NCBI GenBank assembly: GCA_030549775.1
Contig: CM060175.1
Coordinates: 5,456,564-5,520,563, forward strand
DNA: 64,000 nucleotides
From: Tamarix chinensis
Taxonomy: Eukaryota > Streptophyta > Magnoliopsida > Caryophyllales > Tamaricaceae
Direction: 5' to 3'
The notes beneath the pieces are model-generated. The model was not told the DNA's origin. It searched no databases and worked only from the letters and a program-made list of their open reading frames with translations. Position 1 is the first letter of the stretch, and every line of letters starts with the position of its first letter. Of this stretch, positions 24,201-31,195 are shown piece after piece. A program made the position numbers and the translations under genes.

Positions 24201-27200
24201 ATTAGTGTATATGGTGAAATAAAAATAAAAATTCACGCCGTGACGACCGCGACGCATAATTTATCGTTCGCGACGCTCCAATACCGTGACACCGCGACCG
24301 CGACCGCTATTTAATTGCTTGGGTGGATCAAACAACTCTGATACCAAATTAATAGTTGTCAGAAATTTTATGGTTTTCTAGATAAAAAATAAGGAAAGAG
24401 AAGAAAGAAAAGTACAATTGAAGAGAGAAATACCAAAATCTGAAATATTTCTTCAATCGTTTGGATTTGTCCATATGGAGTGGACAATCCTTCATAATAC
24501 AATGGACCCTCAAATCAGATCTGTCCATTAACTCCTATCCTACTACTATTTATGATTAATTAATAAGAAACTCCCTAAGACATGTGGCATGACATGCTTC
24601 AAGCTGAGACACGTCATGACTCACTGCTTGAGATTAGGGCACATGATACACAAATAAATAACTAACTAACTTATCTGTCTGTCTATAAACTACTTATTTG
24701 TATTTTGCATGCCAAACCCCTGTAACTGTTGTGATAGTATTTACTGACAATTGGCATGCTTCTTCTGCCTAATATAAGGGTGCAAGGGAGGACTGCTTCT
24801 ATCAAGTGTTCACTGGTCATTGTTTAGATTAGTTTGAAGAGGGTTTATTGCTGATGAATGACGAGATGTTCAGGAGATGTTTAGGTTTAGAGATGGCGCT
24901 CTGATACCATGTGGGAAGGAGAGGAGGATGAGAATCTCATATATTTTATTCTCTACCATTAAACGCCTTTTAATAGGCAGATTTACATACTGTCAGCGAC
25001 TTACCCGACAAGTAAGCAAAAGTAAAAGTAAAACAGCTGTAATAGCTCCTATATACTAGGAACTAACTCTATCTCCCTATAATATCTCCCTAAAGTAAGG
25101 AAATCCAGATATTACGGTATTAAAATATTCATACTAATCCGTTTTACTTATTACTCCAAGTTACACGTATTACAAATTGCAGCAGCTTTGAACACATTAC
25201 ATGCTACTTTGATGCTTTAAACTGTTTGGAGTTGCTATTCTTGTGAGTTTTGACCTTCAATTAGCACTGCATCAAATGTTAAGATTATAGTTTTCTGTCC
25301 CATAATGCTGTGTATGATATCTGGGTAGCTTTACTCCTTTCTTTAATTTCCAGGGGCCAGGAACCCTTTTGAGGCTATATTTGTGTCCTGTAAGGAGAAG
25401 AAGAATGATACCTGTGATCCACTAATTGTAGTCATACATGGAGGACCTCATTCTGTGTCAACATCAACCTTCTCCAAGTCTTTGGCATTCCTCACGTCCA
25501 TTGGTTTTAGTCTACTCATTGTAAATTACAGGTATGCAAATAGATACAGGTATTTCTGTATGTAGTTGGTTTCCACACAAGCAATTAAATCGCGGTCGTG
25601 GTTGCGTTTGTGGTCACGGTGTCACGATATCGGAGCGTTGCAAACGATAAATTATGTGTCACAGTCATCGCGGTGTGAATTTTTTATTTTTATTTTACCA
25701 TATACTCTAATTATTATTTATTAATCATTTGAATATAAATATTTAATAAACTAGTGTTTCATATTATAGTAGAAGTATTAAAGTGAGTCATTATATGCTA
25801 AATTTTCCTAATAATCCTAAATTTACCTTAGAATGAAAAAAGACATGTTATTTAATAGTAAATGTGAAGATAATAAATAGTAATACGTTATTATAATTTA
25901 ATAGTAACTTGGTCCAAGATATATATATATATGTATATAGTAAATGAATAATTTTTGTTTTTCATGTATGCTTTTTTCAATAGATTTAAAAATTCTCGTC
26001 GGTGATATTTTCCGATTTATCGGCCACCGGCGATTTATCGGCCGATAAATGTGAAATTTTAGAACCATAGCGTATCGGTAATTTCGCGTCGCGGCCGACC
26101 TAAAAACCGTTAAATAGCGGCCGGGACCGCTATTTAATTGGATGTTTCCACATCCATATGACTTTACTCCTCTTATGAGTTTACCCCTTGGGTGAAAATA
26201 AGCTACTATCTGATGGACAATTCTGTCTCATTTTGTTGCACTTTTTATGACCTGCCCCTTGAGCTTGAATCTCTATCTTTGACAGTCTGATTATTTAGCG
26301 ATCATTGACAGGATTGTGTAATTACTCATGCAATCTTGATTACTTGGTGATAATCATAGGGGCTCATTAGGATTTGGCGAAGAAGCATTGCAGTCTCTTC
26401 CAGGAAACATTGGATCCCAGGTCCTAAATTGTTGCTTTCTAATTCCTTCAATGCAGTTGATTGGTTTTGGACAGTGTTTCCATACTATATTATTGTATGT
26501 CTGAGGGAATAAATGAACCTTAATAATTGGTTTGCTGTATGCAGGATGTTAATGATGTGCTTACAGCTATTGATCATGTAATTGACATGAAACTAGTGGA
26601 CCCCCGTAAAATTGCAGTAGTTGGTGGTTCTCATGGCGGGTTTTTGACCACTCACCTCATTGGCCAGGTGCAATAGACGATTATCTTTTTTAAGTGTACC
26701 GGTTCTGCTAGCATTCCATGTGGCCGTTCTCTGTTTTGCAATTAAATTTTTGGTTTTCGTAACCAGTCTTTCTAGAGATGATTGCATACTACCTTTTTAT
26801 GAAGCATCTTTGACTTTGCATCTCACTTTACACAAATGCCTCTATTTTGTTCACATAGTTTTGTTGGAACATCTGTAAAATATTCCGCATTGAAAAAGAA
26901 TGTTCTGGTACAAAAATCATGTGTCATTGCTGGTTAAACTATATGCTTGCTTGTGACAAATAACTTTCAAACTGCAAGGTGATGTTACGGGATTCAAGGA
27001 AAGATATCCTCATGGGCATGTATTGTGCAGGCACCTGAAAAGTTTGTTGCAGCAGCTGCCAGGAATCCTGTTTGTAACCTTGAATTGATGGTTGGGATAT
27101 CGGATATCCCAGATTGGTGCTTTTTTGAGGCCTATGGAAGTAAAACGAAGTTTACTGAAGCACCTTCCAAAGAAGATTTGGCTATCTTGTACGACAAGTC

Positions 27201-28505
27201 TCCAATAGCACACATACACAAGGTATTTATTTGTACCCTTTTACTGTAAAACAATTAGTTTACAGTAATAACATGATCAACCAAGTAAACCTTTGGCGTG
27301 TAGTGTCCGGAGAGAAGAAATGGATCATAATGAATTCTTTCTGCTAATATCTTATGTTTGTGTTTGGCTAAATTGATACATTATTTATATTTATTCTATG
27401 TAGACAAGTTACATGGGAATCGTTATCTATACTCCAGTAATTCTTTCTCATTGCTTAGAGCTCTTTATTATTTGAGTCAAAAGGTTTATAAACCTGCAGC
27501 TAACATTGAAAAAACTACAAAAAATAAAAATAAAAATAAAAATCAGTAGTTTTAATTGTACAAATAGTTAGCTGTATCTATATCCTATGATGAAAGGTCC
27601 ACCCATCCTCTTTTATCAAGGCATGAAAATACCAATTTGCTAAGCTTACTCATGTTTTTCCGCTTAGATTAGATGATATTGTGGTCCGTAAGTGACATTG
27701 TAACTCAAAAGTGTAGTGGCTGGCTTTGTTATAAGTAATTAATGGTGTAGGTGGTTATGTTAACTGGCCAGAGGTGCAAATGGACCGTTATTTATTGAAA
27801 ACACGAAGTTTTTGATTATATTTAATTTATGAGGTCTTACGCATTGTTTGGATTGCTTGGATTAATTTACTATGCAGGTGAAAACACCCACGCTGTTTTT
27901 ATTAGGTGCAAAGGATCTTCGTGTTCCGATTTCCACTGCACTGCAAGTGAGATTCTCACTTCTTTCCTTGTTACTGAACTGTATTTGTAAACATTTGTGA
28001 CACTGCTAGTTCACATATTTCATCAATTCTCTCTTCCTCTTTATATAATGTGTCTGTATTATTTTTGGTACGAATCTATTTTGTCTGGTGCTAACTGGAA
28101 AACCCTTACGCTCAAAGGGTGTGATCCTTGAGAAATTTATATTTCATTAATCGACGTTTATATATGGAACTAATGTAGTATGCACGAGCATTGAAGGAGA
28201 GAGGGGTGGAGGTTAATGTGATCATGTTCCCAGAAGATGTCCATGCAATTGATAGGTATTTGGCTGCTCTTCATTGTTCTCGTTTTTTCTTCTCTTTCTT
28301 TTCTCTACGTCTTCTGATAGGGTTTTGTGTCTCGTAGTATTTGTTTGAATTTTTGTTTTATTCCCCCACGGAGGGCTAGCTCTCTCTCTCTTTCTGTCTC
28401 TTTCGGGATCTTTGTTAACTTTTTCATTCATTTGGCTGCAGACCACAATCTGACTTTGAGAGCTTTCTGAATATTGGAGTGTGGTTCAAGAAGTACTGTC
28501 AATAG
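1..28505 (+). CDS. AARE: Acylamino-acid-releasing enzyme (AARE/acylpeptide hydrolase), 3' part, 16 exons
   Basis: Serine exopeptidase of the prolyl oligopeptidase family (S9C) that removes N-acylated residues from peptides and helps clear oxidised proteins. Exons read directly: 1-267, 9793-10014, 10097-10324, 10422-10496, 11149-11287, 11586-11737, 11813-11892, 11974-12080, 12165-12243, 25354-25531, 26360-26420, 26545-26667, 27031-27222, 27878-27946, 28179-28255, 28442-28505. All introns are GT-AG and the phases join without a stop, giving 703 residues in the window. Residues 1 to about 450 look like the family's N-terminal beta-propeller. The rest is the alpha/beta hydrolase: HGGP oxyanion motif at residue 478, nucleophile Ser558 in GGSHGG, Asp647 in GAKDLRVP and His679 in FPEDVHAID. 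Plant AARE is usually about 760 residues or more, so roughly 60 or more N-terminal residues and the promoter lie left of the window. Introns 1 and 9 are hugely expanded, yet the reading frame looks intact. Family assignment is by recalled similarity to Arabidopsis AARE. Confidence 0.96.
540..800. repeat. Degenerate telomere-type CCCTAAA patch (left)
   Basis: Multiple CCCTAAA, CCTAAAC and AACCCTA heptamer-like words in a single orientation with many substitutions, for example around 645-660 and 715-750. This is interstitial, not a telomere: coding DNA flanks it on both sides. Confidence 0.7.
1003..1508 (+). mobile_element. hAT-type MITE, CAAGCAATTAAAT family, copy A (old)
   Basis: Starts CATTCAATTAAAC. 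Its interior follows copy F (23727-24321): a TCGATAA/CCGATAAAT-rich left part, then words such as GCATGCATGA and TCAATAAATAATAA, and a right end resembling GACACYGYGA. The right terminus is eroded (approximately 1505-1510) and no clear 8-bp duplication survives. Same orientation as copy F. Confidence 0.6.
2940..3494. mobile_element. MITE with GTTTGGTT-type inverted ends
   Basis: The left end reads GTGTTTGGTTTGCAGAAAAT and the right end, reverse-complemented, reads CATGTTTGGTTACTAGAAAA. The similarity continues for about 40 bases (GGAAAGG-AAAATGA). The AT- and GA-rich interior has no coding potential. Superfamily not assigned. Confidence 0.5.
3741..6276. mobile_element. Possible larger element with GTTTRRTTTNTGGAAAGTC ends
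   Basis: The left end near 3745 (GTTTGATTTGTGGAAAGTCG) and the reverse complement of about 6235-6275 (GTTTAGTTTTAGGAAAGTCA) match as inverted repeats. A separate MITE (5463-5764) is nested within. They could instead be two unrelated solo ends of the same family as 2940-3494. Confidence 0.3.
5463..5764. mobile_element. Foldback MITE with ~98-bp terminal inverted repeats
   Basis: 5463-5562 and the reverse complement of 5665-5764 align along almost their whole length. Both begin TTATNAGGATAAATTTTATT and share the words TTTTGAGGTACC and TTTAATAATT. The central loop is about 100 bp. Long inverted repeats suggest a Mutator-like MITE, but I see no 9-11 bp target duplication. Confidence 0.75.
6480..7560 (+). 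repeat. LTR-like debris shared with 61450-61700
   Basis: The words GCATACTAATACAACA and GAAGTGATTCGGGTTTA, with CTTGGGATTAGGGCTTA following, at about 7420-7540 recur in diverged form and in the same order at about 61550-61670 (CCATACTAATACCACA, GAAGTGATTCGG). No coding remnant is visible. It is probably a decayed Ty3/gypsy LTR or leader. Confidence 0.4.
7640..8300 (-). repeat. Possible solo LTR
   Basis: On the minus strand there is a TATA-like box (CCTATAAATACC near 7890) downstream of an A/T-rich promoter-like region. There is no coding sequence. The call rests on overall LTR-like texture only, and the boundaries are arbitrary. Confidence 0.25.
8710..9520. repeat. Degenerate telomere-type CCCTAAA patch (right)
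   Basis: A longer, more decayed stretch with recurrent ACCCTAAA, AACCTAAA and CCTAAACC words in the same orientation as the patch at 540-800. It lies near the 3' end of the same intron. Confidence 0.6.
9793..12243 (+). CDS. AARE: AARE exons 2-9 (beta-propeller region)
   Basis: Eight exons (9793-10014, 10097-10324, 10422-10496, 11149-11287, 11586-11737, 11813-11892, 11974-12080, 12165-12243) encode window residues 89 to about 449. Landmarks in order are [108 protein letters not shown] and [20 protein letters not shown]. These match the order expected in plant AARE. Each acceptor is preceded by a pyrimidine-rich tract, and phases are consistent throughout. The intron between 10497 and 11148 is longer (652 bp) but I see no insertion signature in it. 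Confidence 0.94.
12459..12743 (+). mobile_element. hAT-type MITE, CAAGCAATTAAAT family, copy B (short form)
   Basis: Begins CACACAATAAAAT and ends GGTTTTATTGTAAG. The interior carries the family's GATATTGCGTATC-type words and the CACGTCGTGAC...CAATACTGC...GACAC series near the right end. About 285 bp, same orientation as copy F. The 8-bp flanks do not match, so the insertion is old or the flanks are eroded. It lies in the pre-copia part of intron 9. Confidence 0.7.
12957..13241 (-). repeat. Copia 3' LTR
   Basis: 285 bp; on the plus strand it runs from TGTGGAAAGGAG to AAGTATTACA. It shares its full length with 24910-25174, including AACAGCTGTAA and CCCTATAATATCTCCCTAAA. The internal side carries the polypurine tract. 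Confidence 0.9.
13550..14910 (-). pseudogene. Copia reverse transcriptase/RNase H remnant
   Basis: Minus-strand translations: 14283-14609 gives [30 protein letters not shown]...[19 protein letters not shown], the start of copia RT. 14181-14192 reads YVDE where the catalytic motif is YVDD. 13645-13839 gives [11 protein letters not shown]...[12 protein letters not shown]...[21 protein letters not shown], the RT/RNase H junction. Frameshifts and stops separate the pieces, so the polymerase is dead by both frame and active-site change. Confidence 0.85.
15433..16290 (-). pseudogene. Copia gag-pre-integrase/integrase remnant
   Basis: Reading right to left: [19 protein letters not shown] (after the protease), then [15 protein letters not shown]...CQFAKHTSS, a damaged zinc-binding HHCC region. 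[11 protein letters not shown] and [19 protein letters not shown] represent the catalytic core, and [23 protein letters not shown] the end of the core. 285 codons are open, but flanking frames are broken and several family residues are changed. Confidence 0.85.
16562..16915 (+). repeat. Probable solo LTR or small LTR element inside the copia
   Basis: This block separates the copia gag zinc knuckle from the protease/integrase region and matches neither. It starts TGTTATGGGCCGAG and ends near GAGGAACA. It carries an R-region-like stretch (TACACTGAAAAATCAATACA, then a CTTTATTGTTTCA tail). No clean 5-bp target duplication is visible, so the boundaries are approximate. Confidence 0.4.
16950..17850 (-). 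pseudogene. Copia gag remnant with CCHC zinc knuckle
   Basis: 17280-17537 (minus) translates to [22 protein letters not shown]...[29 protein letters not shown], the UBN2-type gag core. 17004-17225 contains [16 protein letters not shown], an intact C-X2-C-X4-H-X4-C knuckle. The two parts are in different frames. The N-terminal part runs toward 17851, where the gypsy element interrupts it. Confidence 0.85.
17852..18312 (-). repeat. Gypsy 3' LTR
   Basis: 461 bp, beginning TAACAGGTGTCAGAA and ending GCTTCTATCA on the plus strand. It aligns throughout with 24350-24804, including GGAGTGGACAATCC and ATTTTGCATGCC. Confidence 0.88.
18390..19320 (-). pseudogene. Gypsy integrase remnant
   Basis: 18853-19278 (minus) reads [66 protein letters not shown] and [24 protein letters not shown]: the integrase core with typical Ty3 motifs. 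18390-18593 gives [32 protein letters not shown], the C-terminal region before a chromodomain-like tail. The two pieces are out of frame. Confidence 0.88.
19963..20261 (-). mobile_element. hAT-type MITE, CAAGCAATTAAAT family, copy C (short form, 8-bp TSD)
   Basis: 299 bp. Perfect 8-bp target duplication GTAAAGGG at 19955-19962 and 20262-20269. Ends CTAGCAATAAAAC and ATTTCATTGTATG. Inserted in gypsy pol; orientation opposite to copy F. Confidence 0.88.
20270..21130 (-). pseudogene. Gypsy reverse transcriptase remnant
   Basis: The minus strand shows, in order from the right, [48 protein letters not shown], a decayed catalytic motif (SSDILIYT where YxDDILIYS is expected, near 20680-20700) and [22 protein letters not shown] near 20400-20480. 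There are multiple frameshifts and stops. Confidence 0.8.
21630..21928 (-). mobile_element. hAT-type MITE, CAAGCAATTAAAT family, copy D (short form)
   Basis: 299 bp, the same length as copy C. Begins CAAGCAATAAAATCGCGGTC and ends GACCGATATTTAATTGTATC. The 8-bp flanks (CCAACAAC and AGCAGCAA) are not identical. Inserted in the gypsy internal region. Confidence 0.82.
22500..22870 (-). pseudogene. Gypsy gag remnant
   Basis: 22532-22789 (minus) translates to [40 protein letters not shown]...[12 protein letters not shown], resembling the retrotransposon gag core. It lies upstream (minus orientation) of pol, as expected, and is broken at both sides. Confidence 0.65.
22928..23560 (-). mobile_element. 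hAT-type MITE, CAAGCAATTAAAT family, copy E (long form, 8-bp TSD)
   Basis: 633 bp. Perfect 8-bp duplication CGTATGTG at 22920-22927 and 23561-23568. Ends CTGGCAATAAAAT and ATTTAATTGTTTG. The AT-rich core is shared with copies A, F and G. Inserted just upstream of the gypsy gag. Confidence 0.9.
23727..24321 (+). mobile_element. hAT-type MITE, CAAGCAATTAAAT family, copy F (long form, 8-bp TSD)
   Basis: 595 bp. Perfect 8-bp duplication GGTGGATC at 23719-23726 and 24322-24329. Ends CATACAATTAAATAGCGGTC and GACCGCTATTTAATTGCTTG form clear terminal inverted repeats. The left third is rich in GCCGATAAATCG-type words; the right end is a CpG-rich series (CCGTGACACCGCGACCGCGA). It sits next to the gypsy PBS. 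Used as the family reference here. Confidence 0.92.
24350..24804 (-). repeat. Gypsy 5' LTR
   Basis: 455 bp, beginning TAATAGTTGTCAGAA and ending GCTTCTATCA, followed by target duplication AGTGT. The PBS (TGGTATCAGAG on the minus strand) sits on its inner side. Confidence 0.88.
24910..25174 (-). repeat. Copia 5' LTR
   Basis: 265 bp, from TGTGGGAAGGAG to CGTATTACA on the plus strand. Adjacent bases 24898-24909, reverse-complemented, read TGGTATCAGAGC, the Met-tRNA primer-binding site. Confidence 0.9.
25354..28505 (+). CDS. AARE: AARE exons 10-16 (alpha/beta-hydrolase catalytic region)
   Basis: Seven exons (25354-25531, 26360-26420, 26545-26667, 27031-27222, 27878-27946, 28179-28255, 28442-28505) follow the 13.1-kb intron and encode the peptidase domain. 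They carry [15 protein letters not shown] (oxyanion region), [32 protein letters not shown] (nucleophile Ser), [39 protein letters not shown] (Asp), [12 protein letters not shown] (His) and the C-terminus [15 protein letters not shown], followed by a TAG stop at 28503-28505. No canonical AATAAA lies in the next ~400 bases. The intron 25532-26359 contains a MITE (25578-26144). All catalytic residues are present, so the enzyme is probably functional. Confidence 0.95.
25578..26144 (-). mobile_element. hAT-type MITE, CAAGCAATTAAAT family, copy G (long form, 8-bp TSD)
   Basis: 567 bp in AARE intron 10, 47 bp after the exon 10 donor. Perfect 8-bp duplication TTTCCACA at 25570-25577 and 26145-26152. 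Ends CAAGCAATTAAATCGCGGTC and ACCGCTATTTAATTGGATG. No coding capacity; orientation opposite to copy F. Confidence 0.92.
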
Positions 28506-28914
28506 AATTCTTATCCTGTGTACATAATGAATGTGAAGACACAATCCATGATAGGAGTTAGAAATAATATTTCATCGAGGTTGACGATTGACCGTTTTTG
28601 ATCCCTTGGATGGATCACTGAAGCAAATGATTGAAGTGTTTTGTAAAATTGAATTGGGCGCCAGACCGTCTATTGTTTAAGCTGATAGTGTAGAACTGGG
28701 GCATCAGTGACAGTACCCAGGAAAGACTAGAAAACAGAGACTAAAAGTCAGGGAAGGTTGTGCATAAATTTGGACGTTCCCATTTACAACCTCTTTAATC
28801 TGTTATGGGCCGTACTATATTAGTATACTAATGTGTCAATAAGTTGCCTATTGTGATGATGCCCATTTGACAAGATGTTCCTACTAGAATTTGTAATATT
28901 GGATGATTTTTACT

Positions 28915-29041
28915 TTGTTTGAATATACTTATCAAAAGTAATTATATAAGATAATTACTTATTTTAGAAAATTTTTAGGCTAAAATTTTTCAAAATAAGT
29001 AGTTATCTTTATAATTATTTTTTGCAAGTAGCTTCAAACAA
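28915..29041. mobile_element. Small foldback MITE in AARE 3' flank
   Basis: A 127-bp near-perfect hairpin: the left arm begins TTGTTTGAATATACTT and the right arm, reverse-complemented, begins TTGTTTGAAGCTACTT, with arms of about 60 bp and a loop of a few bases. It lies about 410 bp after the AARE stop, so it may be in or just beyond the transcript. TAC on both sides could be a 3-bp duplication (PIF/Harbinger style). Confidence 0.7.
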
Positions 29042-30514
29042 TACCTTTATTTGTATGGTTAGTATACATTCTTTAGGGCTATTGGTAAATATTTATTTTT
29101 ATTCTTAAAATATTATAAATTTGAAAATGCATGTTTTATTAGATGATAAATATTTTTATCTTGAGTTTTTGAACCATAATTGTTAAGGCTATTGATGATA
29201 TTTTTCTTGTTTTTAAATTTGATATTTATCTTCAAAATTATTTTGTCCTCTACCTCCCACGTCTCATGCATTACTCAATGCTTAGACGTGGCTTGAATAA
29301 AAGGTTATTGTAGTTGTTAGATGTTATAGGCTTTATTTGGAATTAGTAGATAACTTATAACGATTATCTGATTATATCGGTGAATAGCTGATAATAAATT
29401 ATATTAGCTAGTTGGATTATTAGATAATATTAACTGTTTATATAAAAGTGTTTGGTAATAATTGATAATTATGGTAGTTATTGGTAGAGTAAAAGTACAA
29501 ATAACTTTAAAAAAATTAATTTAAACTGCTTTTATTTTAAACTTTTTTCAAATTAGCTTTTTTATCTCAAATATCTAATTCAAAAAGCTTTTTATCAAAT
29601 ACTAAAATTAGAAATTCGATGCGATCAAATTTCTAATATATTTTAAAAACATCTAAAAGCTTTTTAAATTGCTATTTTATCAAAAAAGGTTTAGCCTCAT
29701 AGCTAAGGTATGCTTGTTGTTACAACTGATATTGTTGCTTTGTATAAAAATTAGATTTCATATAGTTTTTTCAAAACTACGATAAAAAAAAGCCATGAAT
29801 GAGAATGAAAAAGTTTTCCCACGTAAAGCTTAGGTCACTAAAATTAATATAAATATTAAATTTTATTAGGAAAAAGATTTAGTTTGAGATCAAAATACTT
29901 TCACTCAACTTTTTTATTTTCTCAGACTACCTCAAAAGAAGAATTTTTTAGTGGGTTTAGTGTAGGTGTAGGTGTGAAAATATTGAGATCATTTATCAAG
30001 AGTACACTTCAAAATTACGCAAGTAGTGCATTGCACAAGCATAATTAACGAGTTAGATACATATAAAGGAAGGAATGTTGAGGATTGTCGTTCAATATTC
30101 TTAAAATTAAAAAAAATCTAGAATTATCTTGAAAATTAAAATTTTCAAAAATATTCCTTTTTCTAATAAAGAAAAGTTCGAAAATCTAAAACAACCCTAA
30201 ACTTCTTGCTTGACATTAGCTAAGCGGTTGGTACTTCAATGAAAGTGAACACGAATTCCCCTGAGCTCCAAATTGTAAGCGGTTTTTTAAAAGTGTACTT
30301 TTACTATACATAATCAGATTTTGCCATATGAGCATCAATCCGTACCGCCTCCCCCACTTTTTAGAAATTGTTTGGAAGGGTCGATAATTCCGTGCCCGAA
30401 CAAAATCAGGTAGGGACAGTACAATTCTGTGGAAATAGTCACAGAGTCCGCAAGCAATCAAAGTTACTGCACACTCTCGTACTCACTATTGGCAATGCAT
30501 ATGGTCGGCCAAGT
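29042..30514. other. Intergenic AT-rich DNA
   Basis: No gene is seen. The stretch at about 29330-29700 contains MITE-like words (AAAAGCTTTTTATCAAATAC and repeated TGATAATTA blocks), but I could not delimit ends. Confidence 0.5.
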
Positions 30515-31195
30515 GAAAGAGCCGGCATGGCAATAGATTCAAGGTGACTTAAGATTGATGAATTTACAGTAAGCTCTGACTCGAATGCATACTGACTGAA
30601 GTTGGGATTCTTGAGACGTCTTGATTGTGGTTCGTGGGGTTTCATTCTAAAGGCCACATGAGCGAGCTCGAGTGCTATTCTGCTAACGTTGATGCTTGTG
30701 GAGAACGCGGAAATGTTTTGGAGTCCGAGAAGGTATTTCTATGGTGTATGAGAAACCTAGGTGCTCTAGCGTTCAATGCGATGATAAGAGCATGTGGGAT
30801 AGGCAAGAGAGATGAGAAAGCATGGAAGTTATTTTTAATAGTACGGGGAATCATGGTAAAATTTCTGACAGATACAACCATGTTTGTCTGCTACAAATGC
30901 CAGCTATCTTCCGTTGGCTTGCCTCATACTGGAAAATCCTCTCCGCAGCAGATGACACAGCATCTGCGACATATTGTTTATGAAGTAATACAACTAGGTC
31001 GGTTATTGTTTCTGGCTGGCTATGAAAAACCTCATATTGTCTGTACGTTCAGTCCCTTGGAGTTGTTGTCGAAGAGGTTGTTTGGGAAGCTGGAATCGAA
31101 GAGGAAGGATGAATGGGCAAATTGGTGTCCAACCATGGATGCCAGCGCTTACTTCTCTGGCTGGCGGGGATGTTCATGGGAATGCGCTTAGTTTA
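30515..31195 (+). pseudogene. PPR protein gene relic (At3g23020-like)
   Basis: Frame pieces read KIDEFT (about 30553), ALTRMHTD then stops, WFVGFHS, then an open run SELECYSANVDACGERGNVLESEKVF, AFNAMIRACGIGKRDEKAWKLF, SSVGLPHTGKS and VIQLGRLLFLAGYEKPHIV. These follow the repeat order of the plant P-class pentatricopeptide protein that At3g23020 represents (MSSEGYSANIDAYGERG...YNVMIKAYGISKSCEKACELF). There are frame breaks before 30625, lost PPR helices after about residue 80 and no start codon, so this is a dead fragment of an organelle RNA-binding protein gene. Source homology is from memory; strength of the match is moderate to good. Confidence 0.7.

Larger units (their letters stand above)
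17852..24804 (-). mobile_element. Ty3/gypsy LTR retrotransposon nested in the copia
   Basis: LTRs at 17852-18312 and 24350-24804 flank gag and pol remnants on the minus strand. The 5-bp target duplication AGTGT is present on both sides (17847-17851 and 24805-24809). The primer-binding site TGGTATCAGAG lies 3 bases inside the right LTR, and a polypurine tract (AGGGAAGGGAGTAT) lies just inside the left one. Total length is 6,953 bp; removing four MITE insertions leaves about 5.1 kb. The element inserted into the copia near its 5' leader/gag start. Confidence 0.92.
12957..25174 (-). mobile_element. Ty1/copia LTR retrotransposon, defective, interrupted by a gypsy element
   Basis: Direct LTRs lie at 12957-13241 and 24910-25174. 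On the minus strand the 5' LTR (right copy) is followed immediately by TGGTATCAGAGC, the initiator-tRNA-Met primer-binding site. The 3' LTR (left copy) is preceded by a purine-rich tract (TTGAGGGGGTGT). Subtracting the nested gypsy insertion leaves about 5.26 kb, a normal copia size. Gag, integrase and reverse-transcriptase remnants appear in copia order on the minus strand, all broken. LTRs differ at roughly one position in eight by eye plus a ~20-bp indel, so it is old. No matching 5-bp target duplication is visible (TGCTT versus AATTG). Confidence 0.92.
12244..25353 (+). other. AARE intron 9 (13,110 bp) holding nested retrotransposons
   Basis: Donor GTAACAG at 12244 and acceptor TTTCCAG ending at 25353. 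The phase carries across (GAA G|GG GCC), so the exons still join in frame. Removing the copia insertion (12957-25174) leaves under 0.9 kb, which is close to the ancestral intron plus one MITE. Confidence 0.93.

Noticed and set aside
12957..25174. Target-site duplication for the copia element
   Set aside because: Flanks TGCTT and AATTG do not match; I do not claim a duplication even though the LTR, PBS and PPT are clear.
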